Origin: Streptomyces sp. AM 2-1-1
GTDB taxonomy: Bacteria; Actinomycetota; Actinomycetes; Streptomycetales; Streptomycetaceae
Direction of reading: 5' to 3'
DNA: 64,000 bases
Assembly (NCBI RefSeq): GCF_029167645.1
Contig: NZ_CP119147.1
Coordinates: forward strand, 5,660,501-5,724,500
Shown: positions 32,725 to 41,396 of the stretch, piece after piece
Position numbering within the stretch: the stretch's first letter is position 1
Layout of the letters: every line of letters begins with the position of its first letter
The notes under the pieces: model-generated
The model's input: only the letters and a program-made list of their open reading frames with translations
Told to the model about the DNA's origin: nothing
The model's database searches: none
Position numbers and translations under genes: made by a program

Positions 32725-33837
32725 TCAGTTGATGCGTTTGCCCACGATGGAGTTGTCGGGGAAGGCTCCGCTCCGTGTTCCGTCCCATCTGATGTTGATG
32801 GTGAAGGAGTTGGCCGTGGCGTTGACGGCCGGCGTCACCTGGGAGGGTGCCGGGGAGCCCGCCGGACGTGTCCACGCGCCGAAGTGGAGGCCGCCGTCGG
32901 TGGAGAGGCTCTCCCAGACGTATCCGTCACTTCCGATGCAGGAAATCAACACGCGTTGCTGACCGGCGTACCCGGACTGACCCGGAGAGACGACGGTGTT
33001 GGGGTTGCCCTGCCGGGCGGCACCGACGCCGCTGTCGCAGACGGCGGCTCCGTCCACCTGTGTCACGGTGGTATTGCCGCCGCTCGCGTCACTCGTGATC
33101 ATCCACACGTGATGGTCGGTTCCCGTGATGAAGGAGCGCATCACGGTGTTGTACCGCTCCGTGCCGTAGACGGCGATCTGACTGTCGCCCTCGATGTCCC
33201 GCGCGTTCGTGGAAAGTACGGCATGGCTGCTCACCCTCCAGCCGCCGACAGGCGTCACCACGCCGTTCGCCATGTACAGCGACAGGACGCTGATCTGCCG
33301 GTACTGGTTCGGTGTGTCGATGAAGAGACCCCCCGCGACGACAGTCGGCAGCGGAGCGCCGATGGCGGCGGCGCCGGCCGGGAGACGTACCCAGGGTGCC
33401 CAGAAGTTGGCGGACCCGCTGTTGACCTGGCTGTACCAGATCTCGCCGTCAAGCCCCCTGACGAGCACCATGGCACGTCCTGCGGGCCATTCGATGATGC
33501 GCGGTGGGGACGTGGTCCTGCTCGACTGGTCGCCACCGAGGGGATTCCAGTTTCCGCCGTTGTAGCGGAACCACACGTTGTTGTCGGTGCCCCTGGTGAC
33601 CTCGTACGTAGCGCCATTGATGGTCACCGAGTAAATGCCGGAATAGGCTCTGGCGCTGCCGCCGACGTTCGACCAGTCCGTTTCGGCGGCCGCCGCAGGA
33701 CTGGCCGTTCCCGCCAGGAGGACGAGGCTTCCGATGATGGCGGCGAGGGTCGCACCCCAGCCGCGGGCAAGTCGCCCGATGGTGAATAGCAAGGTGACTC
33801 TTTCTCTCACGCGAGCGGTGTGCGGAAGGAGCCGCAT
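32725..33837 (-). CDS. Secreted protein of unknown function, beta-propeller-like
   Basis: About 370 residues. A signal peptide with a long N-region ends in ASPAAAA (about residue 51). The mature part has repeated short units ending in bulky aromatic patterns (NNVWFRYNGGNW, GEIWYSQVNSGSANFWAPWVRLP, HHVWMITSDA, GYVWESLSTDGGLHFGAWTRP). They resemble the blades of tachylectin- or PLL-type lectin propellers. A carbohydrate-binding role is inference. Start is uncertain: ATG 33837 has no ribosome site, and a TTG at about 33795 (shorter signal) follows GAGAGAAAGAG. It is divergent from the DUF4394 gene, and both encode secreted proteins. Confidence 0.75.
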   Translation of the reverse strand: MRLLPHTARVRERVTLLFTIGRLARGWGATLAAIIGSLVLLAGTASPAAAAETDWSNVGGSARAYSGIYSVTINGATYEVTRGTDNNVWFRYNGGNWNPLGGDQSSRTTSPPRIIEWPAGRAMVLVRGLDGEIWYSQVNSGSANFWAPWVRLPAGAAAIGAPLPTVVAGGLFIDTPNQYRQISVLSLYMANGVVTPVGGWRVSSHAVLSTNARDIEGDSQIAVYGTERYNTVMRSFITGTDHHVWMITSDASGGNTTVTQVDGAAVCDSGVGAARQGNPNTVVSPGQSGYAGQQRVLISCIGSDGYVWESLSTDGGLHFGAWTRPAGSPAPSQVTPAVNATANSFTINIRWDGTRSGAFPDNSIVGKRIN

Positions 33838-34238
33838 CGACAAAGTGCGAAGATCCCGCGCTCCGGTGCTTCCGTGACAGCTCGCAGGCCTCTGTCGGAG
33901 AAGAATTCGATCTCTGCGTACGCGGGTCAACGTATCGACCACGCGGCAGGCCCTCTTGACTCAGCGTGCACGGCCCCTGGCCCGTGCGTGCTCATCCCTC
34001 TCCGCCCGGGCCGGGGCCCCGCTCCGGCTCCCGGCTTCGGGTGGGGCGGCCGGGCAGGTGCGGCCGAGGGCCTCACCCGATGCCCCACATTCGCAGCTGC
34101 CGCGCCTCGGCGGGCCACGGGGCAGAAACGCCGGCTGCTCCAATGGCTTCCGCGACGTGCTGTGGCAGGGGTGCCGTGTTTGGGTCACAGGGTGACGCCC
34201 TGGCGTTCGGTCCGGGCGTGTCCCTCTGGGAGAATCGT
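33838..34238. other. Divergent intergenic region
   Basis: This 400-nt stretch lies between two divergent secreted-protein genes. It has lower GC than average near 33900-33960, the likely promoter zone, but no clear hexamer pair. No protein-like frame is convincing. Confidence 0.45.
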
Positions 34239-35147
34239 ATGCGTACAGCCATGCTCGTCCCCGCCCTCGCGCTCACGCTGACCGGAGTCTGCGGGTCCGC
34301 CGCTGCGGCGGACGAGAAGTACTCCGACGGCCTGCGGGCCGTCGGTCTCACGATCGACCAGCAGCTCGTCAGCTTCTCCGTGGACGCGCCGTCATCGACG
34401 CGCTCGGCCGCCCGGGTGCGGGGTCTCGACGGTGACCGTGCGCTGGTCGGGATCGACTTCCGGGTCCAGAACGGCACGTTGTACGGCGTCGGCGACAAGG
34501 GGGGCATCTACGCCCTCGGCGGTGACGCGAAGGCGAGCAAGGTCTCCCAGCTGACGGTGGCGCTGCAGGGCGAGAACTTCGGGGTCGACTTCAACCCTGC
34601 CGCCAACCGGCTCCGCGTCATCAGCGACACCGGTCAGAACCTGCGCCACAACATCGACGACCCCGCGGCCCCGCGCACCACCACCGTCGACGGCACGCTG
34701 ACCAACCCCGCCGTCCCGCCGGCCACCACGCCCACCACCGCCCTGGGCGTCACCGGCGCCGCGTACACCAACAACGACCTCGACACGACGACCGCGACGA
34801 CGCTGTTCGACATCGACACCACCAACGACCGTGTCTCCCTGCAGTCTCCCGCCAACGCCGGCACCCTCGCCCCCACCGGCGCCCTCGGTGTCAACGCCGG
34901 CCCGTCCGCCGGCTTCGACATCTACTACTCGCCCAAGGCGGGAACCAACCAGGGCTTTGCCGCCCTCAGGACCAACAGCGCTTACGGCCTGTACCGCGTC
35001 AACGTCCTGAACGGAGCAACCGAGCGCCTGGGCGCCTTCCCCGGCAGCCGGCAGGTCTTCGACATCGCCCTTCCCCTCGACCAGGGCGGTACCGCCCCGC
35101 GCGGCGGCATGGACACCGGCGGCGGCACGACCGGCAGCCGCAAGTAG
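34239..35147 (+). CDS. Secreted DUF4394 domain protein
   Basis: A 302-residue protein with a signal peptide (about residues 1-24, SAAAA). It consists of a DUF4394 beta-propeller-like domain: GLRAVGLTIDQQLVSF, RVRGLDGDRALVGIDFRVQNG, LYGVGDKGGIY, FGVDFNPAANRLRVISDTGQNLRHN and YTNNDLDTTTATTLFDIDT. ATG 34239 follows GGGAGAA. The family is secreted in many bacteria and its function is not established. A Gly/Thr-rich tail ends the protein. It is followed by two hairpins shared with the convergent chaplin gene. Confidence 0.88.
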   Translation: MRTAMLVPALALTLTGVCGSAAAADEKYSDGLRAVGLTIDQQLVSFSVDAPSSTRSAARVRGLDGDRALVGIDFRVQNGTLYGVGDKGGIYALGGDAKASKVSQLTVALQGENFGVDFNPAANRLRVISDTGQNLRHNIDDPAAPRTTTVDGTLTNPAVPPATTPTTALGVTGAAYTNNDLDTTTATTLFDIDTTNDRVSLQSPANAGTLAPTGALGVNAGPSAGFDIYYSPKAGTNQGFAALRTNSAYGLYRVNVLNGATERLGAFPGSRQVFDIALPLDQGGTAPRGGMDTGGGTTGSRK

Positions 35148-35155
35148 GTCAGGCG

Positions 35156-35179
35156 CGGTCCGACGGCCTCGTCGGACCG
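35156..35179 (+). terminator. Terminator after the DUF4394 gene
   Basis: CGGTCCGACG (35156-35165) pairs with CGTCGGACCG (35170-35179) over a 4-nt loop, 8 nt after the stop. Confidence 0.75.
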
Positions 35180-35339
35180 AAACCGGGGGAGTCCTCGCGC
35201 ACGTGAGGGCAGGGACGCACGGGGACGGGCGGTGGTGCCCGTGGTCACCACCGCCCCGCCCACCAGCATCGTCCTCGCTCGCCGACTCGTTCACGGTCTG
35301 CCGCCAGGTCGTCGACGTCGCACTGCGGCAGAACGGCAA

Positions 35340-35401
35340 CCGAGCCCGACTGCGCCGGGGCCGACAGGAAAACCTGTCGGCACCGGCGCAGTCGGGCTCG
35401 G
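35340..35401. terminator. Very long near-perfect stem-loop
   Basis: Arms 35340-35368 and 35373-35401 pair over 29 positions with one mismatch and a tetraloop AAAA. It lies between the convergent DUF4394 (+) and chaplin (-) genes. It works as a bidirectional terminator in principle, but it is much longer than the others in this window. Confidence 0.8.
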
Positions 35402-35517
35402 CCACGGACGGATCCTCGGGGCCGAGGATGCGGATCACCGCTGCCCCGGCCAGGCGCGTGCGGTCGGCACCACCTGACCGGGGCCCCCGAGCACCTCGGC
35501 CCGTCAAAGCCGGGGAC

Positions 35518-35835
35518 CTACTTGCCGTAGTCGCCCATGTGGCCCTCGTGGCCGTTCTGCTTCTCGTCGTGGCCGCCGTAACCGCGGTCGTAGCCGCCGC
35601 CGTTGACGCAGGTGTTCCCGAAGCTCGGGTTCAGCAGGCCGACGATGTTGAGGGAGTTCCCGCACGCGTTGACGGGGATGTGGATCGGGATCTGGACGAC
35701 GTTGCCTGACAGCACCCCCGGCGAGCCGAAGGCGGCGCCCTGCGCTCCGGCGTCCGCGCCGGCCGTGCCCGCACCGGCGAACATCAGCGCGCCCGCGGCC
35801 GCTGCCAGAACCACCGTGCTTCTCAGCTTCAACAT
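35518..35835 (-). CDS. Short chaplin with an extended Gly/His-rich tail
   Basis: A 105-residue secreted hydrophobic protein of the chaplin family, which forms amyloid-like films on aerial hyphae and spores. The signal peptide is about residues 1-28. The chaplin domain runs from SPGVLSGNVVQIPIHIPVNA to GLLNPSFGNTCVN, with the two conserved Cys at about 58 and 76, giving one disulfide. After the usual end it continues with about 27 residues rich in Gly, Asp, His and Tyr (GYDRGYGGHDEKQNG and on), which typical short chaplins lack. ATG 35835 follows GGAGAG. It is divergent, across 550 nt, from a cell-wall-anchored protein, consistent with a developmental surface locus. Confidence 0.92.
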   Translation of the reverse strand: MLKLRSTVVLAAAAGALMFAGAGTAGADAGAQGAAFGSPGVLSGNVVQIPIHIPVNACGNSLNIVGLLNPSFGNTCVNGGGYDRGYGGHDEKQNGHEGHMGDYGK

Positions 35836-36388
35836 TGAGCTCTCCGCACTTCCAGTGCCGCCGCTCGGTCGCGACAGCTCCTTCCACGATGCGGGCCCGC
35901 CGGCCGCCTGCCCGCCGACACGCCTGGCCACCGCTCGGAGCCCCCCGTACGGCCGCCCTCCCGTGCGCCGTCGGACTCGGCCGGCTACCCCGCGGCACTT
36001 CCGCCCGGCGCTGTGCGAAGCCCTCGACGGCATGACGACCCCCAGGAGCGCCATCCGGCCCTCACCCTCGAACGTGCTGCGGACGCGGAGCGGCGGGGTG
36101 GACACCGGCGGCCGACCACCTGACGACGTGGACGGCCCGTCGGACGCGACGGGGCCCCGGTGACGGGCCGCGCGCGGGACCACGGCGCGACGCCCGGTGC
36201 ACGAGGCTCACCGGCGCGATGCTGGTGCCGCCCGCACGGGGCGCTCGGCCCCCTCGACCCGTGCGCCCACCGGCAGGACCGGTGGCCATGGCACGAATGT
36301 GCGGCGCGGGCACAACCTTCTGTCGGACCGGCTCGTCACACCAGGCAACCGGAGCCACAACTCCGGCTGACGAAAGGGAAAACCACCG
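35836..36388. other. Divergent intergenic region between surface-protein genes
   Basis: A 553-nt gap between the chaplin (-) and the surface protein (+). Long frames cross it but lack ribosome sites and any family likeness. It presumably holds developmental promoters; none could be assigned by eye. Confidence 0.45.
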
Positions 36389-38017
36389 ATGTCATCCGCC
36401 TTCCGGCGTTCCTGGCCGGCGGCTCTCACCGCCGCGCTCACCGTGGTGCTCGGCACCGTCGTGGTGAGTCCGTCCGCCCACGCCGAGGACGCGCCCACGC
36501 TGAAGCTGTCGGTCGCCCGCAGCGAGGTCGGGTTGCCGCTGCCCCCCTATCCCGAGGACTCCCAGCAGATCAGCTGGGGAGTGGAGAACACGGCGGCCGA
36601 CGTCGCGGCCGAGGACGTCGTCGTCAGCTTCGACATCTCCGGTGTCAGTGCGTTCGCCGACTTCGACTCCACCTGCGTCGACGACCTGTGCGCCTGGGAT
36701 CCCAAGGAGATCGTCCCCGGTGACGAGGCCCGCGGGCTCCTCGACCTGGACGCCAAGCCGGACGCCGCGCTCGGCGCCACGGGCACCGTCCGCTTCTTCG
36801 TCACCTCGTCGAACGCCGCTCCGGCGGAGATGACCGTCAAGGTCACCGTCGGAGCGCTGGGGCTGGGCGTCACCAGGATTCCGGACTTGAAGGGAGCCGA
36901 ACCCGGCTCGACGCTGGACGCGCCGATCGCGGTGTACAACGCCGGTTCGCTCACCGCGGACGGCGTCGACCTGACCCTTGCCGCCACTCCCGGCCTGGAT
37001 TTCGCCCAGCAGTTCGCCAACTGCACCTATGAACAAACGACCGGCGTTCCCTCGTCGGGCGGCCAGCCGCTGGCCGGCGCGGTCTGCCACCTCGCCACTC
37101 CGGTCGCACCGGGCAAGCGCTACCGGCTCTCCACCCCCGTGGGCGTGACCGTGAAGTCCACGGCTCTCTACGAGTTCGTCGACTACAGGGTCGCGGCGGC
37201 CACCGCCTCCGCACCCGCGGACCCCTCCGGCGGACAGGTACTGGGACTCGTCGAGGACGGAAGCGCGCCGAAGCCGGCGAACGATCACGCGGCGTGGCAG
37301 ATCGAGGCGGACAACACCGCCGACACCGTGCTCACCGGCGCCACCGCGGACGCCACCCCCGGTCATGAGGCCGTGCTGGCCGCGAAGGTGCGCAACGACG
37401 GGCCCGCCGTCTTCAATCTGCTGAACTCGGACGCGCAGGTCGGCGTCCTGGTCGAGATCCCCGAGGGCACCACGGCGGTGAAGATCCCCCCGAAGTGCGG
37501 GGTGTGGACGGGCGGCGGTACGAACGGCTCCGAACCCGGCGCACCGGCGTACATGTGCGCGGTGGAGTCGCCGTTCACCGTCGGGGAGACGGTGACGTTC
37601 CCGTTCACCGTGAAGGTCGAGCAGGGCGCTCCCGCCACCACCTCGGGCGAGCTCACCGTGGGCACGGTGTGGGGAAGTGAGCTGGACGCCGACGCCCACC
37701 GGGCGAACAACACCGCACGGTTCACGGTGCGGACGACCTCCTCGGCCGACGGTGCCGCACCGACACCGACACCGACGGCGACGGCATCGGACGCGGACCC
37801 GGACGCGGGTAAGGCCGGGGGACGGGCCACGTCCGTACAGACCGGAACCGGAGCCCCGGCCGCGGGGCCGACCACCTCGGGAACCATGGCCGCGACGGGG
37901 AGCGGCGCCACACCGGCCATCGCCGCGGCCGGCGCCCTGGCCCTGGTGGCCGGCGGAGGGGTCGCGTTCCTGGCCCGCAGGCGGCGTACCCGTACCGGCA
38001 CCGGCGGCACGGCCTGA
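36389..38017 (+). CDS. Cell-surface protein with probable class E sortase signal
   Basis: A 542-residue secreted protein. The signal peptide spans about residues 1-32 (SAHAED). The middle consists of several immunoglobulin-like/DUF11-type beta domains (AADVAAEDVVVSFDISG, YNAGSLTADGVDLTL, RNDGPAVFNLLNS). A Thr/Pro/Ala-rich stalk spans about 455-500. The C-terminus has MAATG at residues 500-504, then a hydrophobic segment and RRRR, the layout of a sortase substrate. LAxTG is the usual class E motif, and the Met variant is unusual. It probably ends up linked to the wall peptidoglycan. No sortase gene is in the window. ATG 36389 follows GAAAGGG with about 9-nt spacing. Confidence 0.88.
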   Translation: MSSAFRRSWPAALTAALTVVLGTVVVSPSAHAEDAPTLKLSVARSEVGLPLPPYPEDSQQISWGVENTAADVAAEDVVVSFDISGVSAFADFDSTCVDDLCAWDPKEIVPGDEARGLLDLDAKPDAALGATGTVRFFVTSSNAAPAEMTVKVTVGALGLGVTRIPDLKGAEPGSTLDAPIAVYNAGSLTADGVDLTLAATPGLDFAQQFANCTYEQTTGVPSSGGQPLAGAVCHLATPVAPGKRYRLSTPVGVTVKSTALYEFVDYRVAAATASAPADPSGGQVLGLVEDGSAPKPANDHAAWQIEADNTADTVLTGATADATPGHEAVLAAKVRNDGPAVFNLLNSDAQVGVLVEIPEGTTAVKIPPKCGVWTGGGTNGSEPGAPAYMCAVESPFTVGETVTFPFTVKVEQGAPATTSGELTVGTVWGSELDADAHRANNTARFTVRTTSSADGAAPTPTPTATASDADPDAGKAGGRATSVQTGTGAPAAGPTTSGTMAATGSGATPAIAAAGALALVAGGGVAFLARRRRTRTGTGGTA

Positions 38018-38020
38018 TCC

Positions 38021-38046
38021 GCCGGTCCGATGCGCCGGTCCGATGC
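38021..38046. repeat. 13-bp tandem duplication
   Basis: GCCGGTCCGATGC occurs twice in exact tandem (38021-38033 and 38034-38046), just after the surface-protein stop codon. Confidence 0.8.
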
Positions 38047-38105
38047 GCGCGCCGTGACCCGTCGGCCGTGATTCGCGAGCAGTGATCGGCCCGCCCGGGC
38101 GGCCC

Positions 38106-38166
38106 CCGGGCGGGCCCTGGCGCACCCCGGGCGCACGCCGGGCGGGCCCTGGCGCACCCCGGGCGC
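38106..38166. repeat. 32-bp tandem repeat in intergenic DNA
   Basis: Two copies of a 29-nt identical block (38106-38134 and 38138-38166) are arranged with a 32-nt period. They contain internal CCCGGG/GGGCCC palindromes and could fold into stem-loops. They lie between the surface-protein gene and the aminotransferase gene. Confidence 0.8.
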
Positions 38167-38218
38167 GCGCTGGCCCCGCCTCATTGACGCGGCGGGGCGG
38201 GCGGCCGAGGGTGGACGT

Positions 38219-39313
38219 ATGGAGACCACGCCGCTGATCCCGACCGCTCCCGTGACCGACTTCGCCACGCTGCGCCGCGCGGCCGCCGACGAGTTCGCGC
38301 CGTCCACCACCTACCTGAACACCGCCTTCGCGGGTCTGCTGCCCCGCCGCACCGTCGACGCGGTCACCGGACTGGCCCGGGCCAACGCCGAGGGCGGACC
38401 GCTCGGCGCCGGTGACTTGGAGGTGGTGGACTCCGCGCGGGCCGGGTACGCCCGGCTCGTCGGCGTCGGCGCCGACCGGGTCGCCGTCGGGAGCGCGGTC
38501 GCGGTGCACGTGGGGCTGATCGCCGCCTCGCTGCCCGCCGGTTCCGAAGTGCTCTGCCCGGAGGGCGATTTCAGCTCGGTCGTCGCGCCCTTCGCGCACC
38601 GGGGGGATCTGCGGGTGCGGTACGCCCCGCTCACCGGGCTGCCCGACGCGGTGCGGCCCACCACGGCGCTCGTCGCGCTCTCCGCCGTGCAGTCCTCGGA
38701 CGGCCGGGTCGCCGACCTCGCGGCCGTACGGGCCGCCGCCACCGCGCACGGGGCCCGGGTGCTGCTCGACACCACGCAGGCGGCGGGATGGCTGCCGCTG
38801 GACGCGGGGGAGTGCGACTACACGGTGGCCGGCGGGTTCAAGTTCCTGCTCTGTCCGCGTGGTGCCTCGTTCCTCACGGTGACCGAGGAAGCGCAGGACT
38901 CGCTGACGCCGGTCTTCGCCGGCTGGGTCGCCGGCGCGGACACGGAGAACAGCACCTACGGTCCCGTCGAGCGGCTCGCCTCCTCGGCACGCAGGTTCGA
39001 CACGCCGCCGGCCTTCCTCTCCTACTACGGGGCGGAGCGGTCGCTGGCCCTGCTCGCGGAGATCGGCCCCGACGCGCTGTACGCGCACGCCACCGGACTC
39101 GCCGCCCGCTTCCGGGCGGGGCTGGCGCGCCTCGGTCACGACACGGTCCCCGGCGATTCGGCGATCGTCGCCGCCCCCGGACTGGGCGGGCGCCGGGCGG
39201 AGTTGGACCGGGCCGGCATCAGCGTGTCCGACCGCGCGGGCAACCTGCGGGCCGCCTTCCACCTCTACAACACCGAGGCGGACGTGGACCGGGCGCTCGA
39301 CGTGATCGGCTGA
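38219..39313 (+). CDS. Class V aminotransferase (PLP-dependent)
   Basis: A 364-residue cytoplasmic PLP enzyme of the class V (cysteine desulfurase/isopenicillin epimerase-like) fold. Core motifs are TTYLNTAFAGLLPRRT at the N-terminus, LLDTTQAAGWLPLD with the PLP-pyridine Asp, and YTVAGGFKFLLCPRGASFL with the Schiff-base Lys at about residue 213. The C-terminal domain carries RLASSARRFDTPPAFLSYYGA. The exact reaction is unclear: no Fe-S scaffold or penicillin genes accompany it. GAGGGTGG upstream may act as the ribosome site. It is convergent with the LacI regulator and not visibly part of an operon. Confidence 0.88.
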   Translation: METTPLIPTAPVTDFATLRRAAADEFAPSTTYLNTAFAGLLPRRTVDAVTGLARANAEGGPLGAGDLEVVDSARAGYARLVGVGADRVAVGSAVAVHVGLIAASLPAGSEVLCPEGDFSSVVAPFAHRGDLRVRYAPLTGLPDAVRPTTALVALSAVQSSDGRVADLAAVRAAATAHGARVLLDTTQAAGWLPLDAGECDYTVAGGFKFLLCPRGASFLTVTEEAQDSLTPVFAGWVAGADTENSTYGPVERLASSARRFDTPPAFLSYYGAERSLALLAEIGPDALYAHATGLAARFRAGLARLGHDTVPGDSAIVAAPGLGGRRAELDRAGISVSDRAGNLRAAFHLYNTEADVDRALDVIG

Positions 39314-39372
39314 GACCTCCGGCGTCCGGCTCTCCCGGCGTACCGCGCCGACGTCATGGCGCCGAGGTACTG

Positions 39373-40425
39373 CTACGCCGATTCCCGCCGCACCAGTTCG
39401 GTGGGGAGGATCACCGCGGCCGGGTCCTCGCCGCCGATCTGGGCCAGCAGCACCCGCACCATCTCGGCGCTGATGCGGTCCCAGGGCTGGCGGATCGTGG
39501 TCAGTGCGGGCCGGGAGTCGAGCGCCGCCGGGGAGTCGTCGAAGCCGCCGACCGCGATGTCCTCGGGCACCCGCCGCCCGGCCCGCTCCAGCGAGGTCAG
39601 CACGCCCTGTGCCATCAGGTCCGAGGCGACGAAGACGGCGTCCAGGTCGGGGGCGCGGTCCAGCAGCAGCGTCCCGGCGGCCTCGCCCCCGGCCCGGCTG
39701 TAGTCGCCCGCGACGACCAGGTCGTCGTCGTAGGGGAGCCCGCACTCGGCCAGCATCTCCCGGTAGCCGGCCAGCCGCTCCACGCCGCCCGGGGTGTCCA
39801 GGGGACCGCTGACCGTACCGATCCGGCGGCGCCCCGACGCGTGGAGGTAGCGCACCATGTCCCGGGCGCCGTCCCGGTCGTCGGCCGCCACGTAGCTGAC
39901 CTTCGAGCCCTGCCCGAGCGGCTTCCCGCAGGTCACGACCGGTACTCCGGCGTCGTGGAGCTGGGCGACCACCGGATCGCCGGAGTGGCTGGAGACCAGC
40001 AGGACGCCGTCCACGTGGCCGGCGATGTAGCGCATGTTCCGGCGCCGCTCGGCCTCCGTGCCCGCGATCATCAGCAGCAGCGGTACGTCGTGGGCGGCGA
40101 GGGCGCTCGTACAACCCCGCAGCAGCACGTTGAAGTTGGGGTCTTCGAAAAACCGTTCCTGAGGCTCCGTCAGCAGGAAAGCCACCGAGTCGGAGCGGCC
40201 GGTGATCAGTGACCTGGCATGCCGGTTGACCGTGTAACCGGTCTTGCGGATAGCCGAGTTGACCGCTTCGAGGGCGGACGGACTGACGTTGTGGCCACCG
40301 TTCAGCACCCGGGACACGGTCCCGCGCGACACCCCCGCCTCGCGGGCCACGTCGTGGATCGTCGGCGGCCGGCGGCGTCCCCTTCCCGGCTGCCCGGAGG
40401 ACGGGGGCGGTTCGGTGCGGCTCAT
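39373..40425 (-). CDS. LacI family repressor of the galactan cluster
   Basis: A 350-residue repressor. The helix-turn-helix and hinge are at about residues 22-68 (TIHDVAREAGVSRGTVSRVL, SPSALEAVNSAIRKTGY), followed by the periplasmic-binding-like effector domain. It is the last gene of a minus-strand set of binding protein, two permeases and regulator, facing a GH42 enzyme and a GH53 galactanase. It most likely represses both sides until galactose or galacto-oligosaccharide is present. The 14-bp near-palindrome TGTGAGCGTTCACA at 43681 is the obvious operator. ATG 40425 is the start, with only a weak GAAAG ribosome site. Confidence 0.92.
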   Translation of the reverse strand: MSRTEPPPSSGQPGRGRRRPPTIHDVAREAGVSRGTVSRVLNGGHNVSPSALEAVNSAIRKTGYTVNRHARSLITGRSDSVAFLLTEPQERFFEDPNFNVLLRGCTSALAAHDVPLLLMIAGTEAERRRNMRYIAGHVDGVLLVSSHSGDPVVAQLHDAGVPVVTCGKPLGQGSKVSYVAADDRDGARDMVRYLHASGRRRIGTVSGPLDTPGGVERLAGYREMLAECGLPYDDDLVVAGDYSRAGGEAAGTLLLDRAPDLDAVFVASDLMAQGVLTSLERAGRRVPEDIAVGGFDDSPAALDSRPALTTIRQPWDRISAEMVRVLLAQIGGEDPAAVILPTELVRRESA

Positions 40426-40493
40426 GGTGCGTGTTCTTTCGTTTTCGGGGCCCCCGGGAGAAGGACGGTTCCGGTGGGCCCCGGAGGGGATGG

Positions 40494-41396
40494 TCAGGAC
40501 TTTACGGCGCCGCTGAGCAGGTCGAGGCTCCAGAACCGCTGGACGACCAGGAAGAGCGCGATCAGCGGAACGATCGCCAGCAGCGCGCCGGTGATCACCA
40601 GGGTATAGAGGGCCGGCGTGTTCGCGCCCTGCTGGAGGAGGGTGAAGAGCCCCAGGGTGACCGGGAACTTCTCGTCGTCGCTCAGCATGATGTAGGGCAG
40701 CAGGAAGTTGTTCCAGATCGCGACGAACTGGAAGAGGAAGACCGTCACCAGCCCCGGCAGCATCATCGGCAGCGCGATCGCGCGGAAGATCCGCCACTCT
40801 CCCGTGCCGTCCATCCGGCCGGCCTCGATGACGTCCGGCGGTACGGCGGCCGCCGCGTAGATCCGGGCGAGATAGACGCCGTACGGGGAGAGGAGGACGG
40901 GCAGCAGCACCGAGAGGTACGAGTCCGTGAGGTCGGCCTCGGCCAGCAGCAGGTACTGCGGGACCGCGAGGATCACCGGCGGCATGAGCACCCCGGCGAG
41001 CAGGATGTTGAAGATCGTCTCCCGGCCCCGGAAGCGGTACACGGCCAGCGCGTACCCGGAGACCGCCGACACCGCCGTGGAGAGCAGGGCGCCCACCCCG
41101 GCGTAGAAGGCGGAGTTCCCCATCCACTTCCAGTAGACGCCGTCCCGGTAGGCCGAGAGGTCCGAGACGTTGTCGGTGAACCCGGAGCCGGGCAGGAAGG
41201 TGAAGGTGGAGAAGAGCTCGCTGCCGGACTTGGTCGACGCCACGACGACCCAGAGCACCGGCAGCAGGCAGTAGACGGCACCGAGCAGGAGCGCGGCCGT
41301 CGGTATCGCCGCGAAGCGGCGCGGCGGGCGGCCGGCGCGGGGGGTGCGGGCGGATCGGGAGGTTCCGGTGTCGGCCGGGAGGGTCTGCGTGCTCAT
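40494..41396 (-). CDS. Galacto-oligosaccharide ABC permease (MalG type)
   Basis: A 300-residue inner-membrane permease with six predicted transmembrane segments, the first at about 30-52. The EAA loop reads IEAGRMDGTGEWRIFRAIALP, the ATPase contact. ATG 41396 overlaps the upstream permease stop by 4 nt (ATGA). It ends 69 nt before the LacI gene. As with the other transporter in this window, no ATPase gene is present, and a shared MsiK-type ATPase is expected. The substrate is inferred from the GH42/GH53 neighbours. Confidence 0.92.
   Translation of the reverse strand: MSTQTLPADTGTSRSARTPRAGRPPRRFAAIPTAALLLGAVYCLLPVLWVVVASTKSGSELFSTFTFLPGSGFTDNVSDLSAYRDGVYWKWMGNSAFYAGVGALLSTAVSAVSGYALAVYRFRGRETIFNILLAGVLMPPVILAVPQYLLLAEADLTDSYLSVLLPVLLSPYGVYLARIYAAAAVPPDVIEAGRMDGTGEWRIFRAIALPMMLPGLVTVFLFQFVAIWNNFLLPYIMLSDDEKFPVTLGLFTLLQQGANTPALYTLVITGALLAIVPLIALFLVVQRFWSLDLLSGAVKS

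Noticed and set aside
36392..40114. A 1240-codon minus-strand frame across the surface protein and aminotransferase genes
   Set aside because: It is a low-complexity Gly/Arg/Val translation antisense to two convincing genes, and its 5' part overlaps the real LacI gene in another frame.
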